Assembly: GCF_000003815.2 (NCBI RefSeq)
Contig: NC_049995.1
Location: forward strand, 7,540,325-7,604,324
DNA: 64,000 nucleotides
Direction of reading: 5' to 3'
From: Branchiostoma floridae
Lineage: Eukaryota > Chordata > Leptocardii > Amphioxiformes > Branchiostomatidae
The notes beneath the pieces were generated by a model, which had not been told where the DNA came from, did no database searches, and saw only the letters and a list, made by a program, of their open reading frames with translations. The translations under genes and the position numbers were made by a program. Shown here in pieces: positions 1 through 14,100 of this stretch. Numbering within the stretch: the first letter of the stretch is position 1; every line of letters begins with the position of its first letter.

Positions 1-175
1 GCAAATGTTTACGCCCACCAGTACGGTCATCAGCTACATATAGCGACGAGAAGCAGAACTCCAGTCAGAAGCTCTGAGGAAGGTGTCTGATAGACACCGA
101 AACGTAAGGAAGTAAGTTTAATTTTGGTTGTGTACAAGAATTCTCATATATCCTGTTATGTTGTTGTTTTCCCAG

Positions 176-3100
176 CATCTGCGTACACTGAAGGTACCAG
201 GCAAGTCCATGCAGTCGGTGTCGTGGGAGGGGGGCAGTCTGCGCATCGCCCTGGCTGTCGACTCCTTCATCTACTTTGCTAACATCAGACCTGACTACAA
301 GGTAGGGGTCAAAACTCTCAACTTTGTTTCTAAAAGTGCAGCCTTTTTACAAGTAAGTAAGTTTTACTATATAAGATGCCTCTATTGGAAATTGCAGTGT
401 TGCCACTGAATTAAAAACCAATGTATAAACTGTCAAATATTAAAATCCTTTCAGATATTTGGCAAATATAGGTAGAATGACCTAGATATTTAAAACATGA
501 AGTCAGACAAAAACTGAAATATCATAAGTATTATATATCAAGCATATTTACAGAAAATCAAGCATATGTATATCATATTATGTCACAAAAGTTGCATCTT
601 ACAACAAAGATCTTTGAAACTACTGCCAGAGTTTCAAGCTAATTTTAGCATAATTGTTGTCGTAAGTGCTATAATGCAGGTTACCTGTGAGTTAGAGTCA
701 CTGTGATAAACTGTAACAGTTGCTTTTCTTTCCTGCCCCCCTCCCCCCTACAGTGGGGTTACTGCTCCAACACTGTGGTGTACTCCTTCACCAAGCCTGA
801 CAGGATGGAACACTGTGTGGTCTTCTGGGACACCAAGAACAACGAGGTATTGTGGAGTGAAACTCATTACCACTAAGTACAAGGCATCCTCACTAGATAC
901 AGTAGCTAATTGAACAATACTTACAGCTAGATGTACAAAGGTTAGGTTTAGTATAATATAACCAGCTGCTGCTAGGGCATGTTCTTGCAAAACTGATGTA
1001 TTATATTGTGAATTGTAATATATTGTAGGGTCATGGGACCGCGTGGCGCAGTGGTAGCATGTTCGGATCTGCACTGAGAGGTTGCGGGTTCGAATCCGTC
1101 TGTCGTGCCACCGATCTTGTGCCCTTGGAAAAGGCACTTTACACGACTTTCCACGCCCCGGAGAGGAGATAGGCGCCGCCAGGGGACTAAAATGCCTATT
1201 GATACAGCATAACATATTGTGCTGCCCCTACGGCTTATTAATCAACCTACGGCTGATTAAAAGGCTATGGGAAGAATGAATGAATGAATGTAGGGTCATG
1301 TGGCATAAGTGCTGGGTGTTTGGCCCAGAACACAGACGTCTTGGGTCCAGATCCCGTCATGCTACCGATCTCATGCCCTTAGGAAAGGCACTTTACACAA
1401 CTTTCCTCACTCCACTGTAAAAATGGGTTCTAGACTTCGGTTGGGGAGGTAAAAGGCAGTGGAAGTAGAGGGTAGGGTTTCGCCTTCCAATACCCTAGAC
1501 ACAGTGGATAACAGCCCACTTCACCTATGGCCTAATAAAGGCTATGGGACTTTCTGCCTACCTTTTTTTGTGATACATAGTTATAGGACAACCTAGTACT
1601 TTTTTTGTTATATATGGTATCTGTGTAATTAAAACAGTCAGATTATACCAGTATTTATTTATTCATATACTATACAGAGGTTCTCCATATACATATACAA
1701 TAGAGGGTATGGCGGAACAGGTGTCAGAAGACACCTTTTCAAAGCCGCCATACCGAAAATTTAATGCAAGTTCACCTTTATTCGCGTGGTAACCTATATC
1801 CGTTGTACCTAAAAACAGGATATTTAGGGACATGGCGTGGATGGACAGTGGTTTCAAATTTTTTTCTCATTATAATGCAGTTTGAGACCACCGTCCGTCA
1901 ACTTGATATTCTGAAATATCCTGGAGTTAAATACAACGGATAAAGGTACCCTGCGAATAAAGGTGAACTAGCGTTACATCGACCTAACTCTGATATCTCT
2001 TACCGCCGATATCCTCCAGCGCTTTGTAAAGTATGTGAAGAATCTGATGTCCATCACAGCGTGCGGAGACTTCTGCTGCCTGTCCACGCGAGCGGACGAC
2101 CAGAGCGGACAGTACGTGCTCGTGTTGTGTAACTCCATCGGCACTCCGCTGGACTCCAAGTACATCGACATAGGTGAGTGCGATTTAGTTACAGGGTTGG
2201 ACTGAAGTGTTTTAAAATTCACTTGTCCTGACGGGCAAGCACATAGAAAATTTGCTTGCCCAAACTAAGTTTATCAATTGTCCAGACATTTAACTGACAT
2301 TTGTATTTTCAATTCCATCAATGGAATTCTTTTACTGTTGGCTCTATTTTTCTGTGTTGCCAATGCTTGATGCTATGACTGTGAAAGATATCAAAATCTC
2401 TCTCATGGAAAAATCTTACTTGCCCAATCAGCACTTTCACCTGCCCTGTACAATTAGGCTAATGGACTTGTTCAAAGTTGGTCAAAAGTTAAAGTTCTTC
2501 CCACACCAGATTCTGCATAGGGCAGTGCCCATCTTTGTTTCAATATTAGTTCTTGAGCCACACAACTTTTTGCAATTACTACAGAAGGGGACTAGTTCAC
2601 TGCTAGTGGTCTGTGTATTCAGCTACCATCCTCTTCCCCAAATGCGATTGCTGAGCAGAAAAAACAATAAGTACCATTTTTTGGTATGACATGGTGTGGG
2701 ATCAAAATCACAACCTTTTGTTAGTTTTTAATGCAATGGGAACACTTCTACTAGCATACGTGATTAGATCAAAACTGGTCTAGTCAAGAGACTTGAATAT
2801 TTTCACTTTTATGAGCTGTCAGACAATCAGGGAATCAGCTCTACAGAAATTTGATACTATAATAGGCAATTCTCTAATTTCCACATAGATAAATGTAAGC
2901 CTGTTACTATCAACATATTTCCCTTCCAGAGCCCCTGTACGTGTCCATGACTGCGTCCCATATCATCGCTGCATCTAAAGAGGCGTTCTACACCTGGCAG
3001 TACACCAGCCCCAAGAAACTGGCCATGATGGACGTGGGACAGTACAGCTCACAGAGGAAGGACGGAAGAGAGAAGTCAGTCAAGTTTACAATAGTTTTAT

Positions 3101-6100
3101 TAGCTCATTGTTTTCAGTATGTGTTTTTGGGTGTGTCTGTATACTATTAGGTATTTGAATGCACTGCCAGTAGAGTGACAGGAAGTGGGTGGGAAGATGT
3201 CTACAAAAGTCAGACTTGCCAGAGTGGCAGGAAGTACAGATCAGAGTTGGTAAAGCTAAATGTAAGTCCAGGTCATGGGTCAATAGAAGATACTACTTAT
3301 TCATGGGGAGGTAATTGTTTTTGCTCTGAATGTGTTTCTGCAGTACTACTAGTTGTTATTTTCCACTTTTACCTTTGTGAGCTGCAATGTTTCAGTTTTT
3401 GCCTGAGATGCATTTCTGTCAAGCATGTGTCTGCCTTAACTGTATCTTATGATTTAGGAAGCACTATCTCAGAGTGCAATGCGCATACACATGACTACAG
3501 GGGATCAGCCTTGCTAATGAATTGTTTGAAATCCCCAAATTCCTGTTTTAGAACAAAGGACTTGAAAATGTTATTTTTGTCTTGTTTATTTAGTTGATGT
3601 TGCTTACTTCCAGGCTGTTCCATATAGATGACACCCCCTCTGGAGGTGGAGAAGGGCTGACAGACTTCACCAAGGCTCTACAGGTAAATGTCTGGTAGTG
3701 TATTTTTCCTTGGTCTTCTAAGTTATCTTTTCTTTTCTCTTTGCTTCTTCTGTCTTCTTTCCTCTCCTTTCTTCTCTTTCCTTCTCTTCTTTTGCCAGTT
3801 GCAGGAAGTGATGCCGTGACTGTTAATCTTTTTAAGCGAGTCTCTTTTATTGTTAACTTCCTGTCAAGATATTTATACATTGTGTTCATTGCCTTGTATA
3901 TCAGACACTTTCATATGTTTATGTTGTCCGTGTATCACAAGTCACTTTCATACCATTTGTTGAGATATGCCTTTAAGTTAGTTCATCATTGCTATCAGGC
4001 CCATGACTTGTATTATGCAATCAACAAGCCTACAATCCATCCTTTTGGCTGTGTTTTTCCCAGCTGTCAATCAGAGCCAATCAGGCTGAATGTGATTGGC
4101 TGTTAGCTTACCCATGAGCCTCAGCTAGGCATGGCACACTGCCAGAGCAGCATCTGATTGGTTGAGAGTTTGATAGCTGTAATACCACAAAAAGGATGGA
4201 CAATGTAGGTCGTTTTAATTTTAGCAGGACAGTTGCAGATTGCATAATACTTTACCAAGGAGCTTGGTAGCAAAGATGCCATGTTTAGCATGAAAATGTA
4301 CTAAACATTGCTTTTTTTTACATGTACATAAATTGTCATTGTTTGCATGTTCTTTATTGTTAAGTACTGTTCTGTATGTTTTGTGATTTTTGTTTATGTT
4401 TGTGTGTTGTACTGAATGTTCATGCTTACTTAAAACCCCTTTAGGAGGGGCAAAAGCTACAGGTGAGAATGTTATAAACCGTCCGCACCTGCACACCTGT
4501 CTGTAACAATGGCCTCACCTGCTTACAAGTTTGCAAATAGCATAAAAACAATAAACCAGTAAACGCAAACAGCATAAATTTAGATTCTGAATTAAGTGTT
4601 TGTAGTAAACCTTCAGCTACAGCTGCTTTTTACAAAATGTTTAAATGAAGCAAAAAATACTTTTTGATCCGAATCATTAACCTAAAAGTCTTTTAAATCA
4701 ATCTTCAATCTAATATACTAGTAATATCTGACAAAATACGCTTTTTTGGCTAAATTGCTTATATTGGTGTTATCATTTGTAGTGGTCTAATTCTTGAACA
4801 ATTGTAACCGTTTAGGGAAAGGATGTGATTTCTCAAACATCAATCTCTTCAGTTGAAGGAACAATCATTTTCTGATAGACAGTTTCCTGTGCACTTGTGA
4901 ACATGATCAGAGCTACATGTGATTCTTCTCTACTATTAGTACCAGTAGTAGTATTATATTTATGGTATAGTTGTAAGTGTGTTTGTCTTTCTACAGCCCA
5001 CCAGAGATCTCATCTGCTGTATCACTGCATCAGAGAAACTTCTTGTTGTGGTGAGTTTTACAATTTGATTACAACAACTGTTAACAATGGTCAAGAAGAG
5101 GGCACCTTAGTATATACTCAATGGCACAAGGCCCTTACAAGCAACAGTTGTAAACCTGTTCTACTGATCGCCTCCACATAAGAACCACCTGGCCAATGTG
5201 ACCACTTTTGATGGCCCCGATATTGTTTTTCCCATTAACACAAGGATCTAGAACCCTGTCTATAGTGACCACCTGTCATAACGGACCAGAGACTTGTCTT
5301 CCTGAGTGTGATTTTGATTGACTGTGAATCTTGTTAATACAAATGCTGATATCTTGTTGCATGTTTTCTTCCCTCCCCAGGCGCGTGAGTCGGGAACTCT
5401 GCATCGCTACACCATGCCTAACTTCGCTCTGGTACACAAACACGTGCTTAACTGTCGTCCTCACCAACTGGCGCTCAACTGTAACTCCTCGTAAGTTTGA
5501 ATAAAACTACCACCATTGTTTTGTTAAATTGGCTTTATGTTAAAGTTTTCCTTTAGTTAGTTGACATTATCAAAAATTAAAGCATACTACGACCGTCACA
5601 TTAGGTTAAGTCTTTCTCATTAAGTATTAGCTTCAGCCAGCCTAAACAAAGAAGACTTAGTCACAACAGCCATTTGTAACTGTAGACTTTTGATATTTCA
5701 GATATTAGAACAATTATAGAATACAAATTTATAAATTTTTGAGAGAATACAAACATGAATTTTAGATATTGCAAAATTTATTCATTATAGTATATTGTAG
5801 TCTAATAACATTGATATAAATTTCAGATAGATACAATAGAATTTAAAAGTATGCTGTCATTTCATTTGTAATATGTATTATATTGTATCAAATGTTGATT
5901 CTTTGATTAAATCATTTTCATAATATAAAAAGCTATGTACATGTACAACCTATAATGTCCTCTGTTAACCTTGACTGTTGTCGGTTTTCACAGGAGACTG
6001 GCCATAGTGGACATAGCCGGCGTGCTGACCTTTTTTGACCTTGACACGCGGGTGACAGACAGCACAGGGCAGGAAATCCTTGGGGAACATCTTAAGTTCG

Positions 6101-8127
6101 AGCGGAAGGACGTCTGGGACATGAAGTGGGCTGAGGTGAGAAAAAATGCCCTTGAGAAATTTGGTCTGCTCAACTGCGCCACCTAGNNNNNNNNNNNNNN
6201 NNNNNNNNNNNNNNNNNNNNNNNNNNNNNNNNNNNNNNNNNNNNNNNNNNNNNNNNNNNNNNNNNNNNNNNNNNNNNNNNNNNNNNNNNNNNNNNNNNNN
6301 NNNNNNNNNNNNNNNNNNNNNNNNNNNNNNNNNNNNNNNNNNNNNNNNNNNNNNNNNNNNNNNNNNNNNNNNNNNNNNNNNNNNNNNNNNNNNNNNNNNN
6401 NNNNNNNNNNNNNNNNNNNNNNNNNNNNNNNNNNNNNNNNNNNNNNNNNNNNNNNNNNNNNNNNNNNNNNNNNNNNNNNNNNNNNNNNNNNNNNNNNNNN
6501 NNNNNNNNNNNNNNNNNNNNNNNNNNNNNNNNNNNNNNNNNNNNNNNNNNNNNNNNNNNNNNNNNNNNNNNNNNNNNNNNNNNNNNNNNNNNNNNNNNNN
6601 NNNNNNNNNNNNNNNNNNNNNNNNNNNNNNNNNNNNNNNNNNNNNNNNNNNNNNNNNNNNNNNNNNNNNNNNNNNNNNNNNNNNNNNNNNNNNNNNNNNN
6701 NNNNCACCTACGTTATACGTCAGGTCTGATTCAATATAATTCAATGTTTTTGGTCATTTTTCCAGATGAACCAAAGATTGAATCTACCCTTAAAGATATT
6801 ACACTGCACAGCGATATTTACAGCGTATGAATATAACGACTTTGTTATGTCGCAAGAAGGTATTTAAATTGTTAGTGCACTTCTCACTTCAAAACCTGTA
6901 AACTTGGTCTATTTATTTCAATAACCCATTAACTTGATCCATTAACTTGTTGTTAACCAGGATAACCCAGAGCTGTTTGCGATGATGGAGAAGACCAGGA
7001 TGTACATATTCCGTAACCTTGAACTCGAGAAGTCCAATAATCCATTAACTCGATCCATTAACTTTTTGTTAACCAGGATAACCCTGAGCTGTTTGCGATG
7101 ATAGAGAAGACCAGGATGTACATATTCCGTAACCTCGACCCTTAGTAGTCCAGGTCAATAACCCATTAACTCGATCCATTAACTTGTTGTTAACCAGGAT
7201 AACCCTGAGCTGTTCGCGATGATGGAGAAGACCAGGATTTACATATTCCGTAACCTTGAACTCGAGAAGTCCAATTCAATAACCCATTAACTCGATCCAT
7301 TAACTTGTTGTTAACCAGGATAACCCTGAGCTGTTTGCGATGATAGAGAAGACCAGGATGTACATATTCCGTAACCTTGACCCTGAGTAGTCCAGGTCAA
7401 TAACCCATCATTAACTCGATCCATTAACTTGTTGTTAACCAGGATAACCCAGAGCTGTTTGCGATGATGGAGAAGACCAGGATTTACATATTCCGTAACC
7501 TTGAACTCGAGAAGTCCAATTCAATAACCCATTAACTCGATCCATTAACTTGTTGTTAACCAGGATAACCCTGAGCTGTTTGCGATGATAGAGAAGACCA
7601 GGATGTACATATTCCGTAACCTTGACCCTGAGTAGTCCAGGTCAATAACCCATCATTAACTCGATCCATTAACTTGTTGTTAACCAGGATAACCCTGAGC
7701 TGTTCGCGATGATGGAGAAGACCAGGATGTACATATTCCATAACCTTGAACTCGAGTAGTCCAATTCAATAACCCATTAACTCGATCCATTAACTTGTTG
7801 TTAACCAGGATAACCCGGAGCTGTTTGCGATGATGGAGAAGACCAGGATGTACATATTCCGTAACCTTGAACTCGAGTAGTCCAGTTCAATAACCCATTA
7901 ACTCGATCCATTAACTTGTTGTTAACCAGGATAACCCGGAGCTGTTTGCGATGATGGAGAAGACCAGGATGTACATATTCCGTAACCTTGACCCTGAGGA
8001 GCCCATCCTGAGCTCGGGTTACATCTGTCACTTCGCCGACCTTGAGATCCGCTCTGTCCTGCTGGATGAGATCATGAAGGAACCAGAACTTCCAAATAAG
8101 GAATACATCATTGATATGGAGATCAAG
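176..8127 (+). CDS. WDR35: WDR35 beta-propeller exons (exons 1-9 of the window)
   Basis: These nine exons encode the rest of the WD40 propeller region of WDR35. WD-type blade ends are visible, such as [10 protein letters not shown] (exon 754-846), FYTWQY (exon 2930-3074), [10 protein letters not shown] and DVWDMKWAE (exon 5994-6135). The last exon, 7930-8127, carries the family-typical DPEEPI and SGYICHF segments leading into the solenoid. In the family this region contributes to IFT-A assembly. Introns are mostly 0.45-1.9 kb and several hold transposon remains. Confidence 0.9.
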
Positions 8128-11100
8128 GTAGGGATGTTAACCATTGAAGTGTTAATTTAAAAGAGCATTCCACTCCAAACGCGGGTATTATAATTCCTCA
8201 GAGAATAAATAGTTATGCTTAAATCAAGTTTGTTTGGTAAGATTAACCATAAGTTGAAGCCTAAACGCAGGGTTGTAGCGAACGAGTTCTTGAATTTCCG
8301 AGGAACATTCCATTGTGGGGGTACTTGGATTTAGAAAAGGAAATGTCGTGGATGGATCCTGATAAATTCTATGGAAAATAGAGATTTTTTTTATGATAGA
8401 ATCAGGCTAGTAAAAACTCTCCAACGAGGTCTCTTAAGTGTCACTGACAAAAGATAGTGGATTCTGCCTGAAATGTCTGACCGTTTCCAAAATCATATCC
8501 AATTCCTTGACTAACTTCCTTTTAGCATATCTTATTACCTGAATGTCTAACCTTCATCGAAGTATTCGATAATAGAATTTGCATGCACTTCTTTCTCTCC
8601 CTCCCCAGTCCCTACGAGACAGTCGTGACCTTCTGGAGAAGGTCGGCATTGCGGACGCATCACAGTTCATCGAGGACAACCCCCATCCCAGGCTCTGGTA
8701 TGGATCATTGAGTTGATATAGTATAGAATCTTAGTAAAGTCCCACTCACAGTGATAGAGCTTCAGTCATCAGTCTGAAAATGTGCAAAAGTTACAAATAT
8801 TACACTAACAGCAAGTTCTGTAACATACAGCTGGCTCTTACCTCAGAAAACCATTGGTAAGGGAAAAGAAAGGATGATTTAACATTCAAGATTTTGATAA
8901 TTTTGAACCATGATAGGGAGACGACAACAAGCAACCCGTCTTACTCAGGGAATACTGACCCACCAATTTTAACATGACATGTAATGCTAGTTCACCTTTA
9001 TTCGTAGGGTAACCTTTATCCGTTGTACTCAATACCAGGGTATTTCGGGATATCAAGTCGACTGACGGTGGTCTCAAACTACAATATGTTGAACAAAAAA
9101 GCAATTTGAAACCACCGTCTATCTACGTGATACCCCTAAATATCCTGCTTTTTAGGTACAACGGAATTAGGTTACCCCGCGAATAAAGGTAAACTGGCGT
9201 TACAGTATAATGTAAATCTTACATAATATCATCATGATATTTCATTTTTAGACTCTTGTATTTTTCCAGGCGGTTACTTGCGGAGGCGGCCCTGGAGAAG
9301 TTGGACCTACCCACGGCTGAACAGGCCTTCGTGCGGTGTAAGGACTACCAGGGCATCGAGTTTGTGAAAAAACTGGGCAACTTACAGGTAAGGGAAACTC
9401 TCAGTCTCAGCGCAATGTCCAACATAATCTTTTGAGAAAGTTAGTCCATGGGCCAGGTCCCCCAAAATGGCCATTTGGTACCAAACAAAGGGACAAAGGG
9501 TGACTTACTTTTTTGAAAAGGTTGATTCCTCTACTTTATTATTTTGCATGATAACCATGCCAGATGCCCAGCTTTATAGGAATTATCGCTTGATTTTATG
9601 ACGTCACTCAAAACTATAGAACTACCAAAAATCGTTTATTACAAGTCATCAAAAGTGGTTTTAATAACCCCCAACCACATTTGATGAGTATTTCTCTTTA
9701 CTTAGATCATACAAATACATGTTGAATATATTTGGAACCGTTTTGAAATAAATTTAGACAAATCTCTACAATGGTTGCCATGGCAACGGTGAAAAATAAC
9801 ATTTCCTTACAGGAAAGTTGCTAAGCAAGCCATGGTTGGATGTTTTTAAAGTTTAGCCATTATCAACATAATCAAGGCATGAACAATGACACCGAACGAT
9901 TCATAACTAATGTAAGGGCTCTTAGAAAACATTTTAGTTAGGTAAAAAATAAATAGAACTTTTAGTATTTTAATCCATACTACAGTATGTATTGAAATAC
10001 ATGTAATATTGTTTTTTTGGCGTGTTTCTCCTGCCAAATCTCTAAATGGATTCAACCTTTTCATCTTTGGGCCAAATGAGTTGAAATTTGGCATGGAGGT
10101 AGATATAGCAAATACCCCCAGACATTTTTCTCTCTTTTCTGATAGTGACCTTAAAAATTGTTTCATTTAGGGTTTTTAGTCATTTTTGGCAAAAAATATA
10201 TATTGTGGGCCCCTGTACCCTGGTATTACATCCTAATGACCTGACATTTGATACAGAGGTGCATTGAACATATGCCCACAGGGCACTATCAACAATAGTT
10301 GCTAAAATTACTTCAAAAATGAGTTATTTTGGGATTTTAGGCCATTTTTGACTAAAAATATATATTTTTGGCTCCTGTGCCATTGTATTGAAACCAAATG
10401 ACCTGAAATTCGGTTTGAAGGTGTGTAGGCTAATTGTGCCCACATTATTTCATTTCTATTTTCGGAATACGTTTCTTCAAATTGTTGAGTTTTGGGATTT
10501 TTTTTTGCTATTTTCAAACTAAAAACATATAGTTTTGGCTATTGAAACCAAATGACCTGAAATTCAGTATTAGGGTGCGGGTGGACTTTCTAGTTTAGTT
10601 AATAAATCATGATCAGGTGATATACGCCATTCTATCGGCCATTTGGATCTGTCATCTTGCATTTTTAACGTTTAATTTCTTACAAGTACTAAGTGCCTAA
10701 ATGTTCTTAATTTGACTATTACTTGTGATAGGCCTCTAAACAATTTTTGTAGGCATTTTGAAATAGGCAGATTTTTTATGACGGTTGCCATGGAAATGGT
10801 GCTAAAATACTCGACCAATGACAGTGAGCGATTCATAAAATAAATAAACAGTGGTAGGGTTTTTAGCGGTTAGTTTAGCTCCTTGGCTAGATGCGTAAGA
10901 AATAAGTAGACATTTTTAGCAAAGAAGTCAGGAGACAGAAATCAGGTCGCTATTTTGGCATCTTGCCACTGTACATGTCATCTTGCATTTTCCAATGCAA
11001 ACGTTTATCGAAGTCTTGTGCCATCATTATGTTAAAAGTCCTCAAAATGACTTTCAGTGTGTTTCTGTGAACGTTGTAAGTCTGACTCAGTTACATATGG

Positions 11101-14100
11101 ATGATATGGAGCATAATCCTAGGTAATCTTATCTTCTTTCTGTATTACAACAACAAGACTTAAATGCCTCCTGGCATATTCACAACAACAAGGCAATTCA
11201 CAGCAACGATTCAGCAGGACGGATGATCATAAAAATTGGAATCATTGTAAGGGACATATCAAATGCTGATTCAATGCTAAAATCTTAGGAATACTATTTG
11301 ATAAAAATCTGAGTTTCAAAGTGGTATACAGTAGAGGCCAGTTAATTGCGCGTCGGATAAACGCACACTTCGGTCAATTGCACGGAATCCTAAAATCCCA
11401 AACCAGCTTCCATTCACTCCATTGTTAGTGACTTCGCTTATCTGCACGATGAAAAGTCACCAATAATGCACAAAAATTTGTCAAACATCGCCGACAAATG
11501 GACTGAAAATGCGTGCTTACAATTGGCATACGCGGTACAAATAGGCCCATAATTGCCCGTATAGAGGCGCAATACCGACAACATGTATGAAATTGTTATT
11601 AGAAGCAAAAGAAAATGATATTGTGAGAGGTTGTAGGCGGGTCCTGTGCGTGTCGGTGCCATAAAGAGACGCACGCCAAAAACTTGCTGCACACGTGACA
11701 AACTCAATAAAATTTGTTCTCTACCAGTCCATTGTCTATTAGCTGTACATGTATTTGAGATTGCGGGGACATTTGCGTGAAGGAGAAAATATTTGCAGTG
11801 GTTCAAAGTTACCGGCAGTCAGTCGGAACTGGCACACTGCGACTCGGGTCCTATAGACGGTAATAGCAGTCACTTTTGGCGGTGCGGTACTTTCGTGATC
11901 AGCAACGGTACATGTCAGTCAGTGTGTACTGTCTCTTTGTCATGAACTTATCGTATCCGAAACGGATTTTTTCGGAGCCTCCCTGTTGACATGTTAGCTG
12001 AAGGTGCAGCCATTGTGGGGAGATATACTATCTTGGATAACGTGAGTTTCATTACGCACTAAAACATTATTATAATATATATAATCTTTTATTGCAAATT
12101 CCTGCCCATGGGGCTAATTGCAAGTGAACAAAATCAAATACAGGGAGTGATTATATCCAGTCCATCCGCTAGCTCTCTGCCTGGTCTCTCCATGTAGACA
12201 CACCAAAATGGACATGGTACATAAAATTACTACAACTATTCTACACAAGATAATGCAAATCCTATGCTTCAAAAATGATCCAACCACGTAACATGCATTG
12301 GCATAATACCGGTCATAAGACTTATACCGGCCGATAAAAAATAATGGAATTTAAAGAGATCTACACAATGTCATGCAACAATAGTTATTTCTGAGGTATG
12401 CACACTTCAGACATCTAGGTGTCCAATACATCTTTTACATAGCATCGATTACAATGTGCGTATGGTACAAACTTGGCTAACTGCGCTGGATTCTAAGAAG
12501 CCAACTCTGGTCAGAGCTTTATTTGCTGACATGTCAAAAGCCTTCGATCGAGTCGATCATGCCATACTGCTACAGCGTGTGATCGATATCCAGGCTAGTC
12601 CAAGCATGGTGTCTTGGATCCACAGCTACCTCAGCGGTCGGCGTCAGAGGGTAGTAGTCAATGGCGTGGCCAGTACCTGGAAGGAGCCGACATCTGGTGT
12701 CCCACAAGGTGGTGTGCTGTCCCCATAACTTTTCCTGCTCTTTATGAGCTCAAGGACAGCAGTACATCCTGACGCTATGAATGTGGGCTATGCGGACGAT
12801 GTCGGAATGTCCAGAACTCTGTCAGTACCTCAAGCCATCGAAGACAAATCACTTGAGGAAGAGACATCTCATCTCGACTCGTGGGCTGACACTAACAACA
12901 TGTTGCTAAACGGGAAGAAGAACCAACTGCTACAAATCTGTGTCTGCAGATCCGTTCCCAGCCCACCAAGGTTAACCCTTGGCGGTGTGTGCGTTCCGTG
13001 GGTCGCGTCCGCAAAAGGTCTGGGCTTCATCTTGGACAAAAATCTCACCCTGCAAGAACAAGTAACCTCAATGGTTACTAAAGCCTCCCGTAGACTGCAC
13101 TTCTTGAGACTAATTGCAAAGCAAGGGACCAGTGTCGCCGACCTAGTGACTATCTACGTGTCCCTCTTGCGCCCAGTCCTCGAGTACGGTAATGTCCTCC
13201 TTGTAGGCTGTAGCAAGGAACAGGAACGCGCAATGCAGAGAGCGGGCTCTACGGATCATGAGCCGAGCGGGCAGGCGCGATGTGCCCGACCTACCCACCC
13301 TCCAGTCGCGACGCGAGGATGCAGCTGTCAAACTTTTCACACAAATGTTGGATGTTGACCATCCCCTACACGATCATGGTTACACCTTCCAGATCAACTG
13401 CCACGGGACGATCACTGAGAAACAAAAACACTTTCTCCATCCCCCCCCCCCTCCTAGAACTAAAAGACTTCAGAACTCTTTCCTGCACACAGCCATCAAA
13501 CTGTACAACAAGACTGTAGACACGTAGGTAGTAACAATGGCTACTTAACGTCGGAGATGTTGTTTACTACTTTAGTATATTGTTTCTTATTGTATATATG
13601 CGGTTTTTTATGTTGTAAATTTCAACGCTATTCAGGCTGCTACTATGTCTGCTATGTTGAAGTCAATAAAGGATGATGAAATGCATTCGAAGACGACAAG
13701 GCGAAAAGTTTTCAGTATCTTTTTCGGGACAGGCAGCTCGTCGTGGGACGAACACACCGTCACATTCATTGCCAGATTTGTAGATCATATAATTACACAT
13801 GCTCATGGCACAAGACGAACATGATTCAACAACAATCTTGAATTTTTGTTGGTGACCTACAAATCATGTAAAAGTGTGAAGAACCGTTGCATAATAGCCC
13901 GGATCTACGACTGAATGGGCAAAATTGAACGTATACGCAACCATTTTCCCGCCATTTTTATATCTACGCAAGCAGTGAGTGTTACGTCATAGCGGTTGTG
14001 ACGGACAGAAGTTAAATGAAAATTCTTGACAGTATACGTCCGTTTTCTCATGACATTTCAGCATGCTCATGCAGGTTTATGTTTTATGTATTTACTAATA

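Noticed and set aside
1036-1112. tRNA gene
   Set aside because: A and B boxes are present, but the ends do not form an acceptor stem, and a SINE body, (GAAT)n tail and target duplication follow; it is a SINE head.
748-1215. Minus-strand 155-residue protein
   Set aside because: The frame runs antisense through a WDR35 exon and a SINE; no motif or splice support.
6961-7929. CRISPR-like or satellite array
   Set aside because: Units are 116-124 bp with no unique spacers, and each is a piece of the WDR35 exon and its acceptor.
11330-11806. Tigger/pogo-type transposon end at 11331 (TACAGTAGAGGCCAGTTAAT) with a 122-residue minus ORF
   Set aside because: The 5' end looks like a pogo-type terminus with TA, but I could not find a matching inverted end or a transposase motif, so it is left unannotated.
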